The notes under the pieces were generated by a model. That model had not been told where the DNA came from, did not search any database, and saw only the letters and a program-made list of their open reading frames with translations. A stretch of 64,000 bases of DNA, taken from positions 2,232,001 through 2,296,000 of the forward strand of contig NZ_CP043505.1 in NCBI RefSeq assembly GCF_008365295.1, in the 5' to 3' direction. Origin of the DNA: Agromyces intestinalis. GTDB lineage: Bacteria; Actinomycetota; Actinomycetes; Actinomycetales; Microbacteriaceae. Made by a program: the position numbers and the translations under genes. Positions 16,740 to 27,334 of this stretch are shown here, in pieces (positions within the stretch are counted from its first letter, which is position 1; the number at the start of each line of letters is the position of its first letter).

Positions 16740-17404
16740 GCGAGCCCTCCTTCGGCGAGCAGCAGGTCGTCGGCATCGTCGGCGTCGTCGGGTCCGTTCA
16801 GGCGGTCGAGCATCGCGGCCGCGCCGATCGCGGCGGCCGACGCGTCGCCCGCGATGACGAGCACGGCGAATCCGCGGTCGGCGAGGTCGCGGGCGAGGGT
16901 CCACCACTCGACCGGGTCGCCGCCGTGGCGGTCGGGTGAGACGAGCACGAGCCCCTCGACGCCGTCACGCAGAATGGCCAGTTCGGTGAGCAGTCGCAGT
17001 CGAGCGGCGGGTGCGACGGTGGCGATCGGATGTCTCGCCAGCTGCCGTAGCGCGAGGTCGTCGAGCCAGCGCGCGACCGAAACCGGGTTCGAGGGGATGC
17101 CGGCGAACACGAGCTCCTCGGCCGCTACCCCGGCGACCGTGACGTCGGGGGCCGGGTCGGAGACCGCGGGCGCGTCGATGAGCGCGATCCGGCGACGGAT
17201 GGTGCCCGACCCGGCGCGACCGTCGATGGTGACGGTGCCGGTGTCGGGGCGCATGCGGCCCGACGCGATGAGCCCGAGCACGGTGGGGCGCTGTTCGGTC
17301 TCGGCGCGCACGAGCGTCGCGCGGCCCGACTCGAAGCCGACGGTCGTGGCGGGCAGCACCTGCCCGTTGCGGCCCTTGCTCACGCCGCGAAGCTCGACCC
17401 TCAT
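16736..17404 (-). CDS. Degenerate ABC-type ATP-binding protein
   Basis: 222 aa. The start (MRVELRGVSKG) and the TGTVTIDG strand align with ABC ATPases. However, the Walker A position reads VRAETEQRPTVL instead of GxxGxGKS/T, the signature region reads APAARLRLLTELA instead of LSGGQ, and Walker B reads VEGLVLVSPDRHGG without the DEP. It therefore probably cannot hydrolyse ATP in the usual way and may be a structural or regulatory partner of the membrane protein. It overlaps the TetR gene upstream (ATGA) and the permease downstream (GTGA), so the three are translated together. A fully active ATPase elsewhere in the genome cannot be excluded. Confidence 0.7.
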   Translation of the reverse strand: MRVELRGVSKGRNGQVLPATTVGFESGRATLVRAETEQRPTVLGLIASGRMRPDTGTVTIDGRAGSGTIRRRIALIDAPAVSDPAPDVTVAGVAAEELVFAGIPSNPVSVARWLDDLALRQLARHPIATVAPAARLRLLTELAILRDGVEGLVLVSPDRHGGDPVEWWTLARDLADRGFAVLVIAGDASAAAIGAAAMLDRLNGPDDADDADDLLLAEGGLA

Positions 17405-18045
17405 GCCGAGCGCACCGCCCGCAGTGCGGGTGCGGATTCGATGAGCGCGCCGGCCTCGCGCCAGCCGAGGCCGACGGTCGACAGCACCGACAGCATCACG
17501 AGCCCGGCACCCTGCGCGCGGTCGAGCCCGCTGCGGACGGACTCGGCGAGCACGGCGATCGCCGACTCTTCGATGAGGCGGGCGAGCAGCCCCGGCGGCA
17601 GGTCGCCGCGGAGGGAACCGCTCAGGATGCCTCGTTCGACGATGCCGCGGATCGTGCTGCGCAGCGGAGCGAGCGCCTCGGCGGCGAGCTGGACGTAGGC
17701 GTCGGAGACCGCGAGTCGGGCGACGACGCGCACCTGCTCGACCTCTTCCCAGATGCGGGCGCCGAGCAGGGCGAGGGCGACGCGCTCGTCGCCGCCGATC
17801 GCCGACCGGGCCACCGCGTTGAGGCGGTCGGCACCGTGGGCGATGAGCGCACGCACGAGGGCCTCGCGATCGCGGAAGTGGCCGTAGAGTGCCCGACGGC
17901 TGAGTCCGGCGGCCGCAGCGACCACGTCGAGCGGGGCGTCGGGCGACTCGGCGAGCACGCGTGCGGCGGCGATGAGGATGGCTTCACGGTTGGCGACGGC
18001 GTCCCGACGAGGTGCGCGTCGCTCCGCATCGGTGACGGAGGGCAT
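17401..18045 (-). CDS. TetR-family transcriptional regulator
   Basis: 214 aa. The N-terminal helix-turn-helix reads REAILIAAARVLAESP...VAAAAGLSRRALYGHFRDREAL, a classic TetR DNA-binding domain (about residues 17-65); the remainder is a helical ligand-binding part. It is the first gene of the operon with the degenerate ATPase and the YhgE/Pip-like protein. A perfect palindrome with a promoter overlapping it lies just upstream, so it most likely represses its own operon and is released by a small ligand, possibly a substrate of the exporter. Confidence 0.9.
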   Translation of the reverse strand: MPSVTDAERRAPRRDAVANREAILIAAARVLAESPDAPLDVVAAAAGLSRRALYGHFRDREALVRALIAHGADRLNAVARSAIGGDERVALALLGARIWEEVEQVRVVARLAVSDAYVQLAAEALAPLRSTIRGIVERGILSGSLRGDLPPGLLARLIEESAIAVLAESVRSGLDRAQGAGLVMLSVLSTVGLGWREAGALIESAPALRAVRSA

Positions 18046-18051
18046 GACCCC

Positions 18052-18081
18052 AGTCTACGATCTTGCACACTTGTGTGCAAG
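18052..18081 (-). promoter_or_regulatory. TetR operator overlapping a leaderless-type promoter
   Basis: CTTGCACAC (18062-18070), two bases, then GTGTGCAAG (18073-18081) is a perfect 9-bp-arm palindrome. On the - strand the same bases hold a -35 TTGCAC (18080-18075). Seventeen nt further is a -10 TAGACT (18057-18052), and six nt after that comes the ATG of the TetR gene. A regulator bound here would block RNA polymerase directly. Confidence 0.8.
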
Positions 18082-18118
18082 TTTTCGTGAGGCCCTCTCC
18101 GCTCGACCGGCGAGTGCG

Positions 18119-21495
<3,377 letters not shown>

Positions 21496-21557
21496 GCCCG
21501 TTCGCCTGCCCCGAATCGGGGCGCGTCCGGCGCGTGGCACGGTGCCCGGTCGAAGAA

Positions 21558-21585
21558 CGGATGCCTCGGGGGTAAGCGGCATCCG
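21558..21585 (+). terminator. Hairpin after purA (GGATGCC type)
   Basis: CGGATGCC (21558-21565) pairs with CGGATGCC's complement GGCATCCG (21578-21585) across a 12-nt loop. A smaller palindrome GCCCCGA/TCGGGGC (21508-21522) precedes it. Together they probably end the purA message. Confidence 0.5.
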
Positions 21586-21600
21586 CGGCGCGTGCGGACG

Positions 21601-21654
21601 GTCGAGTAGCGGCGACGCGGAGCCTCGAGAGAGTCGCTGCGCTCGCTACTCGAC
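21601..21654. repeat. Intergenic inverted repeat (GTCGAGTAGCG family)
   Basis: GTCGAGTAGCG (21601-21611) and CGCTACTCGAC (21644-21654) are exact 11-bp complements. The inner sequence (GCTGCGCTCGCTACTCGACCAG) resembles a second intergenic element at 57571-57620. Such elements are common between genes in related actinobacteria and may act as bidirectional terminators. Confidence 0.6.
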
Positions 21655-21665
21655 CAGCCCTGGCG

Positions 21666-21884
21666 CTACTGGTTGCCGACCGACTTGTCGATGTTGTCGC
21701 GCACGTCCTTGACGGTGTCGGCGTGCTTGCCGCCGGTCACCTTGTTCGCGGCATCCGCGACGCTGTCGAGGACCTTGTCGCTGATGTCCTCGGCCTGCTC
21801 GCTCTTCAGGACCTCTTGGATCTTGTCCTTGTTCTGTTCCACGAAGTCACCGGCCTGCTTGGCCAGGTCGTCGAGCCCGCTCAT
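21666..21884 (-). CDS. MT0933-like antitoxin family small protein
   Basis: 72 aa, beginning MSGLDDLAKQAGDFVEQN and rich in Lys/Asp. It is predicted helical and contains the VTGGKHADTVKDVRDNID pattern of the MT0933-like (Rv0909-type) family. That family is annotated as an antitoxin in mycobacteria, but it is very widespread as a single gene. No toxin partner is adjacent: the neighbours are purA and a GNAT. A role as a stand-alone small cytosolic protein is therefore equally possible. Confidence 0.7.
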   Translation of the reverse strand: MSGLDDLAKQAGDFVEQNKDKIQEVLKSEQAEDISDKVLDSVADAANKVTGGKHADTVKDVRDNIDKSVGNQ

Positions 21885-21990
21885 GGAGGTTCCCCCTTCG
21901 TCGTGGGCGGCTGCGTCGCCGCCACCCGTCAGCCTATTCCGGCGCTCGTGTGCCGGGTAGAGCACGGATGCCTCGTGGCAAGATCGTGCG

Positions 21991-22626
21991 GTGACCACTT
22001 CTGTGCGCCCGCCCGCCGAGCCCCTCATCGGCCGGTTCATCCGTCTCGACCCGTTCTCGCCCGACGACCTTCCGGGCCTTCGCACCGCACTCGTGCACGC
22101 CGAGGTGTTCGCGGGCGGGTACGGCGGCGGGCCCGCGGGTCTGCCGCGCGACGACGTGTCGTGGGCGGAGTTCGCTGCCGGGCAATGGCAGCCGAGCGCG
22201 GTGTCGATGCCGTGGACGATCCGGCTCGTCGGCGGCCCCGACCACGACACGATCGTCGGCACGTCGACCATCGGTGACCTCGATGTGCGCCACGACGGCG
22301 CCCACATCGGCTGGACGGGGTACGACCCGCGGGTCTGGGGCACGGCCGTGAACCCCGAGGCGAAACGGCTGCTGCTCGGGCTCGCGTTCGACCACGGGTT
22401 CGAACGGGTGAGGATCCAGGCCGATTCGATCAACGCGCGTTCGCGTGGGGCCATCGAGAAGCTCGGCGCGGTCTTCGAGGGCGTGATGCGTCACGATCGG
22501 CGGCGAGCGGATGGTTCGTGGCGCGACACCGCCGTCTACTCGGTGCTGCGCGACGAGTGGCCACGGGTGCGCGCCGGCCTCGACGCCCGCCTCGCAGCGT
22601 TCGAGGGCGCGATCACCCTGGGCTGA
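21991..22626 (+). CDS. GNAT-family N-acetyltransferase (RimJ/RimL-like)
   Basis: 211 aa, GTG start. Pattern of the RimL-type fold: LIGRFIRLDPFSPDDL at the N terminus, WTIRLVGG...TIVGTSTIGDLDV in the middle, then HIGWTGYDPRVWGTAVNPEAKRLLL and RVRIQADSINARSRGAIEKLG, the acetyl-CoA-binding and NxRS-like motifs. It transfers an acetyl group to a protein N terminus or a small molecule; the acceptor cannot be told. The gene is single, next to the antitoxin-like gene on the other strand. Confidence 0.85.
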   Translation: MTTSVRPPAEPLIGRFIRLDPFSPDDLPGLRTALVHAEVFAGGYGGGPAGLPRDDVSWAEFAAGQWQPSAVSMPWTIRLVGGPDHDTIVGTSTIGDLDVRHDGAHIGWTGYDPRVWGTAVNPEAKRLLLGLAFDHGFERVRIQADSINARSRGAIEKLGAVFEGVMRHDRRRADGSWRDTAVYSVLRDEWPRVRAGLDARLAAFEGAITLG

Positions 22627-22797
22627 TCCCGCTCGTGGAGGGGCCGCCCGACCGAGTCGGACGCGTCTCGAGCCCGTGAGGTGCATTGATCGGTGCTCCC
22701 CACCAGCCCTGCGACACCGCCGATGCGCGCACCTGTGCGCCCACCTATGCCCCATCGAGTGGGCTGAGAACGTCGTTGCGCGGCCGGGTTGGCGCGC

Positions 22798-24312
22798 TCA
22801 TTGGCCACTCGAGCCGGCGCTCGCGGTGGGCGGCTGACGGTAGCGCGTGTCCTCGGGCACGTGCAGACGGCGCAGGAACGCGTCGGCGCCACGCGGCGCG
22901 CCGCTCCGGTCGATGCGCGAGACGATCACGGTGGTGAGCACCGCGATCGGCACCGTCCACGCCGCGGGCTGCTCGAACACCGACGCCGCGGCGGGCCACA
23001 TCGCTCCGAGCGCGGGGCCGCCGAGGATCGCCGCCCCCGAGAGCACCGCCCCGGTGAGCATGCCGGCGATCGCCCCGCGAGCGGTGAGCCCCCGCCACCA
23101 GATGCCGAGCAGCAGGATGGGGCACAGCGTCGACGCGGTGAATGCGAACACCAGCCCGACGCTGCCCGCCAGTCCCGACGACGATGTGACGAGCGCGACC
23201 ACGAGCGGCACGAACGTGGACAGCACTGCGGCGATGCGGAACCCGCGCACGCTGCCGCCGAGCAGGTCCTGGCTGATCACGCCCGCGAGCGACACCACGA
23301 GGCCCGACGACGTCGAGAGGAACGCGGCGAAGGCCCCGGCGATGACGAGCGCGGTGAGCAGGTCGCCGAGCGGGCCGTCGACGAGCCGGTCGGGCAGCAG
23401 CAGCACCAGGGCGTCGGCGTCGCCGGATGCCGCGAGGTCGGGTGCGAACGCCCGCCCGAGCAGTCCGAACGCGGTGGGGAACAGGTAGAACACGCTGAGC
23501 AGCACGAGCACGATGATGGTCGTGCGGCGGGCGGCCGAGCCGTCGGGGTTCGTGTAGAACCGCACCAGCACGTGCGGCAGTCCGAGCGTGCCGAGCAGCA
23601 GCGCCACCATGAGCGATACCGTGCGGTAGACGTCGAGCGACGCCGGCCCCGACGCCGCCGGGAACGCCTCGGCGAGCACGAGTTCGGGCTCGACCCCGCG
23701 ACCGCCGCCGACGACGAGCAGCAGCACGACCACCGGCACCGCGAGCGCGGTGAGCTTCAGCCAGTACTGGAACGCCTGCACGAACGTGATCGAGCGCATG
23801 CCGCCCGCCGCCACGACGACGGCGACGATGACCGCGACCGCGAGCGACCCGGCCCACGCCGGCAGCCCAGTCGTGATGCGCACGGTGAGGGCCGCGCCCT
23901 GCAGTTGCGGCACGATGTAGAACCATCCGATGACGATCACCAGCACGCTCGTCACGCGGCGCACCCACCGCGACTCGAGCCGCGCCTCGGTGAAGTCGGG
24001 GATCGTGTACGCCCCCGACCGGCGCAGGGGCGCCGCGACGAACAGCAGCAGCATGAGGTATCCGGCGGTGTACCCGATCGGGAACCACAGTCCGGCCGAG
24101 CCGGTGAGCAGGATGAGCCCGGCGATGCCGAGGAAGCTCGCCGCCGACAGGTACTCGCCGCCGATCGCCGACGCGTTCCACCACGGACGCACCGTGCGGC
24201 TCGCGACGTAGAAGTCGCTCGTCGTGCGGCTCACGCGCAGCCCGTAGAACCCGATCAGCGCCGACACGAGCGCGACCGCGACGATCGCCGCGTAGCCGAT
24301 CGCGGGGTTCAC
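22798..24312 (-). CDS. Sodium:solute symporter (SSS family, ActP/MctC-like)
   Basis: 504 aa, GTG start, about 13 membrane helices. The family signature appears as GGEYLSAASFLGIAGL near residue 52 and SITFVQAFQYWLK in the middle. It resembles acetate/monocarboxylate symporters of the ActP/MctC type. The DUF485-family gene ends 13 nt upstream, and the two-component genes precede it, all on the same strand. A four-gene operon (kinase, regulator, DUF485, symporter) is likely. Substrate not certain; pyruvate, acetate or another short carboxylate fits best. Confidence 0.87.
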   Translation of the reverse strand: MNPAIGYAAIVAVALVSALIGFYGLRVSRTTSDFYVASRTVRPWWNASAIGGEYLSAASFLGIAGLILLTGSAGLWFPIGYTAGYLMLLLFVAAPLRRSGAYTIPDFTEARLESRWVRRVTSVLVIVIGWFYIVPQLQGAALTVRITTGLPAWAGSLAVAVIVAVVVAAGGMRSITFVQAFQYWLKLTALAVPVVVLLLVVGGGRGVEPELVLAEAFPAASGPASLDVYRTVSLMVALLLGTLGLPHVLVRFYTNPDGSAARRTTIIVLVLLSVFYLFPTAFGLLGRAFAPDLAASGDADALVLLLPDRLVDGPLGDLLTALVIAGAFAAFLSTSSGLVVSLAGVISQDLLGGSVRGFRIAAVLSTFVPLVVALVTSSSGLAGSVGLVFAFTASTLCPILLLGIWWRGLTARGAIAGMLTGAVLSGAAILGGPALGAMWPAAASVFEQPAAWTVPIAVLTTVIVSRIDRSGAPRGADAFLRRLHVPEDTRYRQPPTASAGSSGQ

Positions 24313-24325
24313 CTGCCGCCCCCGT

Positions 24326-24733
24326 TCACGCGTCCTCCGTGAGCGAGCGATACCTGGCCTCGTTGCGCGATGCGCTGCGCACGTACAGCACGGCGACGGT
24401 GATCGCGAGCGGGTACACGCCCACCGCGAGCAGCAGCCACGACAGCGGCACCCCGAACACGAAGGTGTCGTCGAGGTCGGGCACGAGCGAGATGACGAGC
24501 AGGAACGCCACGGTCGCGAGCACGAACCCGCCCGCGCAGACGAGCGCGACGCGCAGCTGCGAGCGGATGAGCGAGCGCACGTACTCGCCCTGGATGTCGC
24601 TGGTCGGCGCGCTCGCCCGGCTCCAGGAGACGGATGCCCCGCCGGGCCGCGGTGCCGTCACGCGCACACGCGGCGGCGGAGCATCCGGCAGCTCGCCCGA
24701 GCCGTCGCCCGCTCGCTCGCGCCCGTCGCTCAC
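24326..24733 (-). CDS. DUF485-like small membrane subunit
   Basis: 135 aa, GTG start overlapping the stop of the regulator gene (GTGA). After a disordered N terminus (about 45 residues, Pro-rich) come the motif EYVRSLIRSQLRVALVCA, two helices and the ending LYVRSASRNEARYRSL. This two-helix layout and the position beside an SSS symporter match DUF485 partners, such as the small gene next to mctC in corynebacteria. It is shorter in conserved sequence than the copy at 26945, so the relation is by design and place rather than by strong identity. Confidence 0.7.
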   Translation of the reverse strand: MSDGRERAGDGSGELPDAPPPRVRVTAPRPGGASVSWSRASAPTSDIQGEYVRSLIRSQLRVALVCAGGFVLATVAFLLVISLVPDLDDTFVFGVPLSWLLLAVGVYPLAITVAVLYVRSASRNEARYRSLTEDA

Positions 24734-25482
24734 GACCGGGCCCGGAACGTCGTCGACTCGAGCCGCTCGCGCAGGCCCGGCAGCAACCGCCGGCTGACCG
24801 GCAGCTCGGCCCCGCCGACCGTCACGCTCGGGCGGTCGCCGCCGAGCCGTACGCGCGTGAGGTGCGACAGCGCGACGAGGTACGACCGGTGCACGCGCAC
24901 GAACCCGGCGTCGGCCCACTGCCGCTCGAGGTCGGCCATCGGCACCCGCACGAGGTAGCTCGCCTCCTCGGTGTGCAGCCGTGCGTAGTCGCCCTGCGCC
25001 TGCACGTACCGCACGTCGTCGCGGCGGATCATGCGGATCGTGCCGCCGAGCGTTACCGCGATCATCTCGGGTTGTGCGACCGGCACCGAGCCCGTCGCGG
25101 TCGACGGCGACGCGTTGGTGCGCAGCGCCTCGACCACGCGGGTCACCGAGCGCTGGAGGCGCTCTGCACGCACCGGTTTCAGCAGGTAGTCGACGGCCGC
25201 GAGGTCGAACGCCTCGAGCGCGCCCTCTTCGTCGGCGGTCACGAATACGAGCGCCGGCGTGTGCTCGAACCGGCTCAGCGCCCGGGCGAGGTCGAAGCCC
25301 GACAGGCCGGGCATGTGGATGTCGAGGAACGCCGCGTCGACCGGCTCGCGGCTGAGCAGGCGGATCGCCTCTGAGCCGCTGGATGCCTCGTGGATGACGC
25401 CGATGCGCGGATCCTGCCGCAGCAGGAACGCGAGCTCGTCGACGGCGGGCTGCTCGTCGTCGGCGATCAGGACGCTGATCAC
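24730..25482 (-). CDS. LytTR-family response regulator
   Basis: 250 aa. Receiver domain at residues 1-120 with the acidic pair DD (8-9), phospho-acceptor Asp54 in FLDIHMPG and Lys in YLLKPV (about 103). C-terminal LytTR DNA-binding domain (about 140-245) with GGTIRMIRRDDVRYVQAQGDY and FVRVHRSYLVALSHL. Phosphorylation by the upstream LytS-type kinase should drive binding to repeated boxes. Start and stop overlap both neighbours by four bases. The likely target is the divergent intergenic region at 26763-26944. Confidence 0.93.
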   Translation of the reverse strand: MISVLIADDEQPAVDELAFLLRQDPRIGVIHEASSGSEAIRLLSREPVDAAFLDIHMPGLSGFDLARALSRFEHTPALVFVTADEEGALEAFDLAAVDYLLKPVRAERLQRSVTRVVEALRTNASPSTATGSVPVAQPEMIAVTLGGTIRMIRRDDVRYVQAQGDYARLHTEEASYLVRVPMADLERQWADAGFVRVHRSYLVALSHLTRVRLGGDRPSVTVGGAELPVSRRLLPGLRERLESTTFRARS

Positions 25483-26762
25483 CGTTCCATCCTTCCATCG
25501 AGGCCGCGCGCGTCGACGCTGCGGCCGGGCTGCGACTTCGGCACCCGCATGCGCACGAGCGTACCGGCGCCCACGTTCGTCTCGACGACCAGGCCGTGCT
25601 CGTCGCCGTAGACCTGCCGCAGCCGCGTGTCGACGTTCCGCAGGCCCACGTGGTCGCCGGGTGGGCCGCCGGCGAGCACCCGCCCGAGCACCTCGGGGTC
25701 GATGCCGACGCCGTCGTCCTCGACGGTGAGCTGGGCGAACGCGCCCTGATCCTCTGCGGTGATGGTGATGCGCCCGCCGCCCTCCTTCGCCTCGAGTCCG
25801 TGCCGCACGGCGTTCTCGACGAGAGGCTGCACCGACAGGAACGGGATGACCGTCGACAGCACCTCGGGGGCGATCTGCAGGGTCACCTGCAGGCGCTCGC
25901 CGAACCGCGCACGCTCGAGCCGCAGGTACGAATCGATCGAGCGCAGCTCCTCGGCCACGGTCGTGAAGTCGCCGTGCCGGCGGAACGAGTACCGCGTGAA
26001 GTCGGCGAACTCGAGCACGAGCTCGCGCGCCTTCGCCGGGTCGGTGTTGATGAACGACGCGATCGCGTTCAGCGAGTTGTAGATGAAGTGGGGGCTGATC
26101 TGGGCTCGCAGCGCCCGCACCTCGGCTTCGGCGAGGGCGGCCCGGCTCGCGTCGAGCTCGCCGAGCTCGACCTGTGCGGCCACCCAGTCGGCGACCTCGC
26201 CGGTCGCGCGCACGAGTCCGGCGCGCACGGGCGACGCGAATGCGACGATCGCTCCGGCCGCGCGCCGGCCGACGAGGATCGGCGCGGCCGCGGCATCCGT
26301 CTCACCCGACGCGGTGGCGACCCGCCGCTGCAGCTGGGGACGACCCGACTCGACCGCCTCGGCCGCGAGCCGCGCGGCCGCCGGGGCGAGCGACTCGTCG
26401 CCGTCGACGGCGACGACGCCGCTCGCGTCGGCGAGGGCGAGCGTGTCGCAGCCGAGCAGCGCCCGCAGATGCTTCGTCGCGCGGGCCGCGTCCTGTCGGG
26501 CCGCGTCCTGTCCGCCCAGCCCCGAAACGCCCAGCCCCGCACCGCCCAGCCCCGAACCGCCCAGCCCCGCGCCGCCGAGCCCGCCGCGCAGGTGGGTGGC
26601 TGCGCGCGACGCCAGGTGCAGTGTGCGGTAGGTGGCCCGCTCTTCGTCGGTGCCGAGCTCTTTCGACGCGAGCGCGAGCCGCCGCAACAGCACGACGATG
26701 CCGACCGCCAGGGCGCCGGCGACCACGCCGGCCGCGGTCGCGAGCAGCGTCGACTCGGGCAC
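25479..26762 (-). CDS. LytS-type sensor histidine kinase
   Basis: 427 aa, GTG start. One N-terminal helix (AAGVVAGALAVGIVVLLRR) and a Gly-rich low-complexity stretch (GLGGAGLGG repeats, coded at 26512-26586). Then a GAF-like region (about 105-200), the His-kinase motif ISPHFIYNSLNAIASF and an ATPase domain with VQPLVENAVRHGLE and DDGVGIDP. With a single membrane helix the ligand is probably sensed in the cytosolic GAF-like part. Related LytS/LytTR pairs in enterobacteria (BtsSR, YpdAB) sense pyruvate and switch on a transporter; the symporters on both sides suggest a similar job here (inference). Confidence 0.9.
   Translation of the reverse strand: MPESTLLATAAGVVAGALAVGIVVLLRRLALASKELGTDEERATYRTLHLASRAATHLRGGLGGAGLGGSGLGGAGLGVSGLGGQDAARQDAARATKHLRALLGCDTLALADASGVVAVDGDESLAPAAARLAAEAVESGRPQLQRRVATASGETDAAAAPILVGRRAAGAIVAFASPVRAGLVRATGEVADWVAAQVELGELDASRAALAEAEVRALRAQISPHFIYNSLNAIASFINTDPAKARELVLEFADFTRYSFRRHGDFTTVAEELRSIDSYLRLERARFGERLQVTLQIAPEVLSTVIPFLSVQPLVENAVRHGLEAKEGGGRITITAEDQGAFAQLTVEDDGVGIDPEVLGRVLAGGPPGDHVGLRNVDTRLRQVYGDEHGLVVETNVGAGTLVRMRVPKSQPGRSVDARGLDGRMER
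26512..26586. repeat. 15-bp tandem repeat (five units) in the kinase gene
   Basis: Five near-identical 15-bp units encode GLGGA/S-type pentapeptides between the membrane helix and the sensor domain. Two further 15-bp units (about 26482-26511) encode QDAAR twice. Linker length may vary between strains. Confidence 0.85.
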
Positions 26763-26779
26763 CTGACAAAACTAGCCGT

Positions 26780-26842
26780 CGTTCGTCGCGATCGTCGCGC
26801 CGTTCGTCGCACCGCCGACGCCGTTCACCGACGATGAACGGC
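26780..26842. promoter_or_regulatory. Probable LytTR-regulator binding boxes in divergent promoter region
   Basis: CGTTC occurs at 26780, 26801 and 26822, each start exactly 21 bp (two helical turns) from the last, with CGTTCGTCGC conserved fully in the first two. Direct repeats spaced by two turns with a GTT core are the hallmark of LytTR binding sites. The third box also forms a palindrome GCCGTTCA/TGAACGGC (26820-26827 and 26835-26842). A leaderless-type -10 for the kinase gene (TAGTTT, 26774-26769) is adjacent. Confidence 0.6.
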
Positions 26843-26944
26843 GCAGCACCCCCGCAGAGTGCCGCCGTCACCAGAATCGTTCCACTGCGAACGCAGCGGC
26901 GCGGCTGCCGCCTCGCCTCGACCCCCCTCGAAGGAGTAGACGCT

Positions 26945-27334
26945 ATGGGCAACGACGCCCTGAGCTCCGAGACGACGGCACCGCCCGTCGATTTCGGAGC
27001 CGTCCAAGCATCACCCGAGTTCCAGAAGCTGCGGAAGACGCATCGCAGCTTCGTGTTCCCCGTGCTGGCCGCATGCCTCGTCTGGTACCTCGCCTACGTG
27101 CTGCTGGCCAGCTACGCGCACGACTTCATGTCGACCCAGGTGTGGGGCAGCGTCAACGTGGCGATGATCCTCGGCCTCGCCCAGGTGGTCACCACGTTCG
27201 CCGTCACGACCTGGTACGTCAGCTACGCGAACCGCAACCTCGACCCGAAGGCCGAGCAGATCCGCAACGAGATCGAGGGCGGCGACTTCGAGTCGGCCGC
27301 CGGTGCTGCGACCGCTGAGGAGGCGACCCGCTGA
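26945..27334 (+). CDS. DUF485 family membrane protein
   Basis: 129 aa, ATG with AAGGAG eight nt upstream. Typical DUF485 layout: FQKLRKTHRSFVFPVLAACL, a first helix, SYAHDFMSTQVWGSVNVAM, a second helix, then WYVSYANRNLDPKAEQIRNE. These proteins are small partners of monocarboxylate symporters. The stop overlaps the ATG of the symporter (TGATG), so the two are co-translated. Confidence 0.9.
   Translation: MGNDALSSETTAPPVDFGAVQASPEFQKLRKTHRSFVFPVLAACLVWYLAYVLLASYAHDFMSTQVWGSVNVAMILGLAQVVTTFAVTTWYVSYANRNLDPKAEQIRNEIEGGDFESAAGAATAEEATR

Noticed and set aside
21666-21884. Toxin-antitoxin pair with the neighbouring GNAT gene
   Set aside because: GNAT toxins pair with a ribbon-helix-helix antitoxin in the same operon. 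Here the genes are divergent, the small protein is of another family and the GNAT looks RimL-like.
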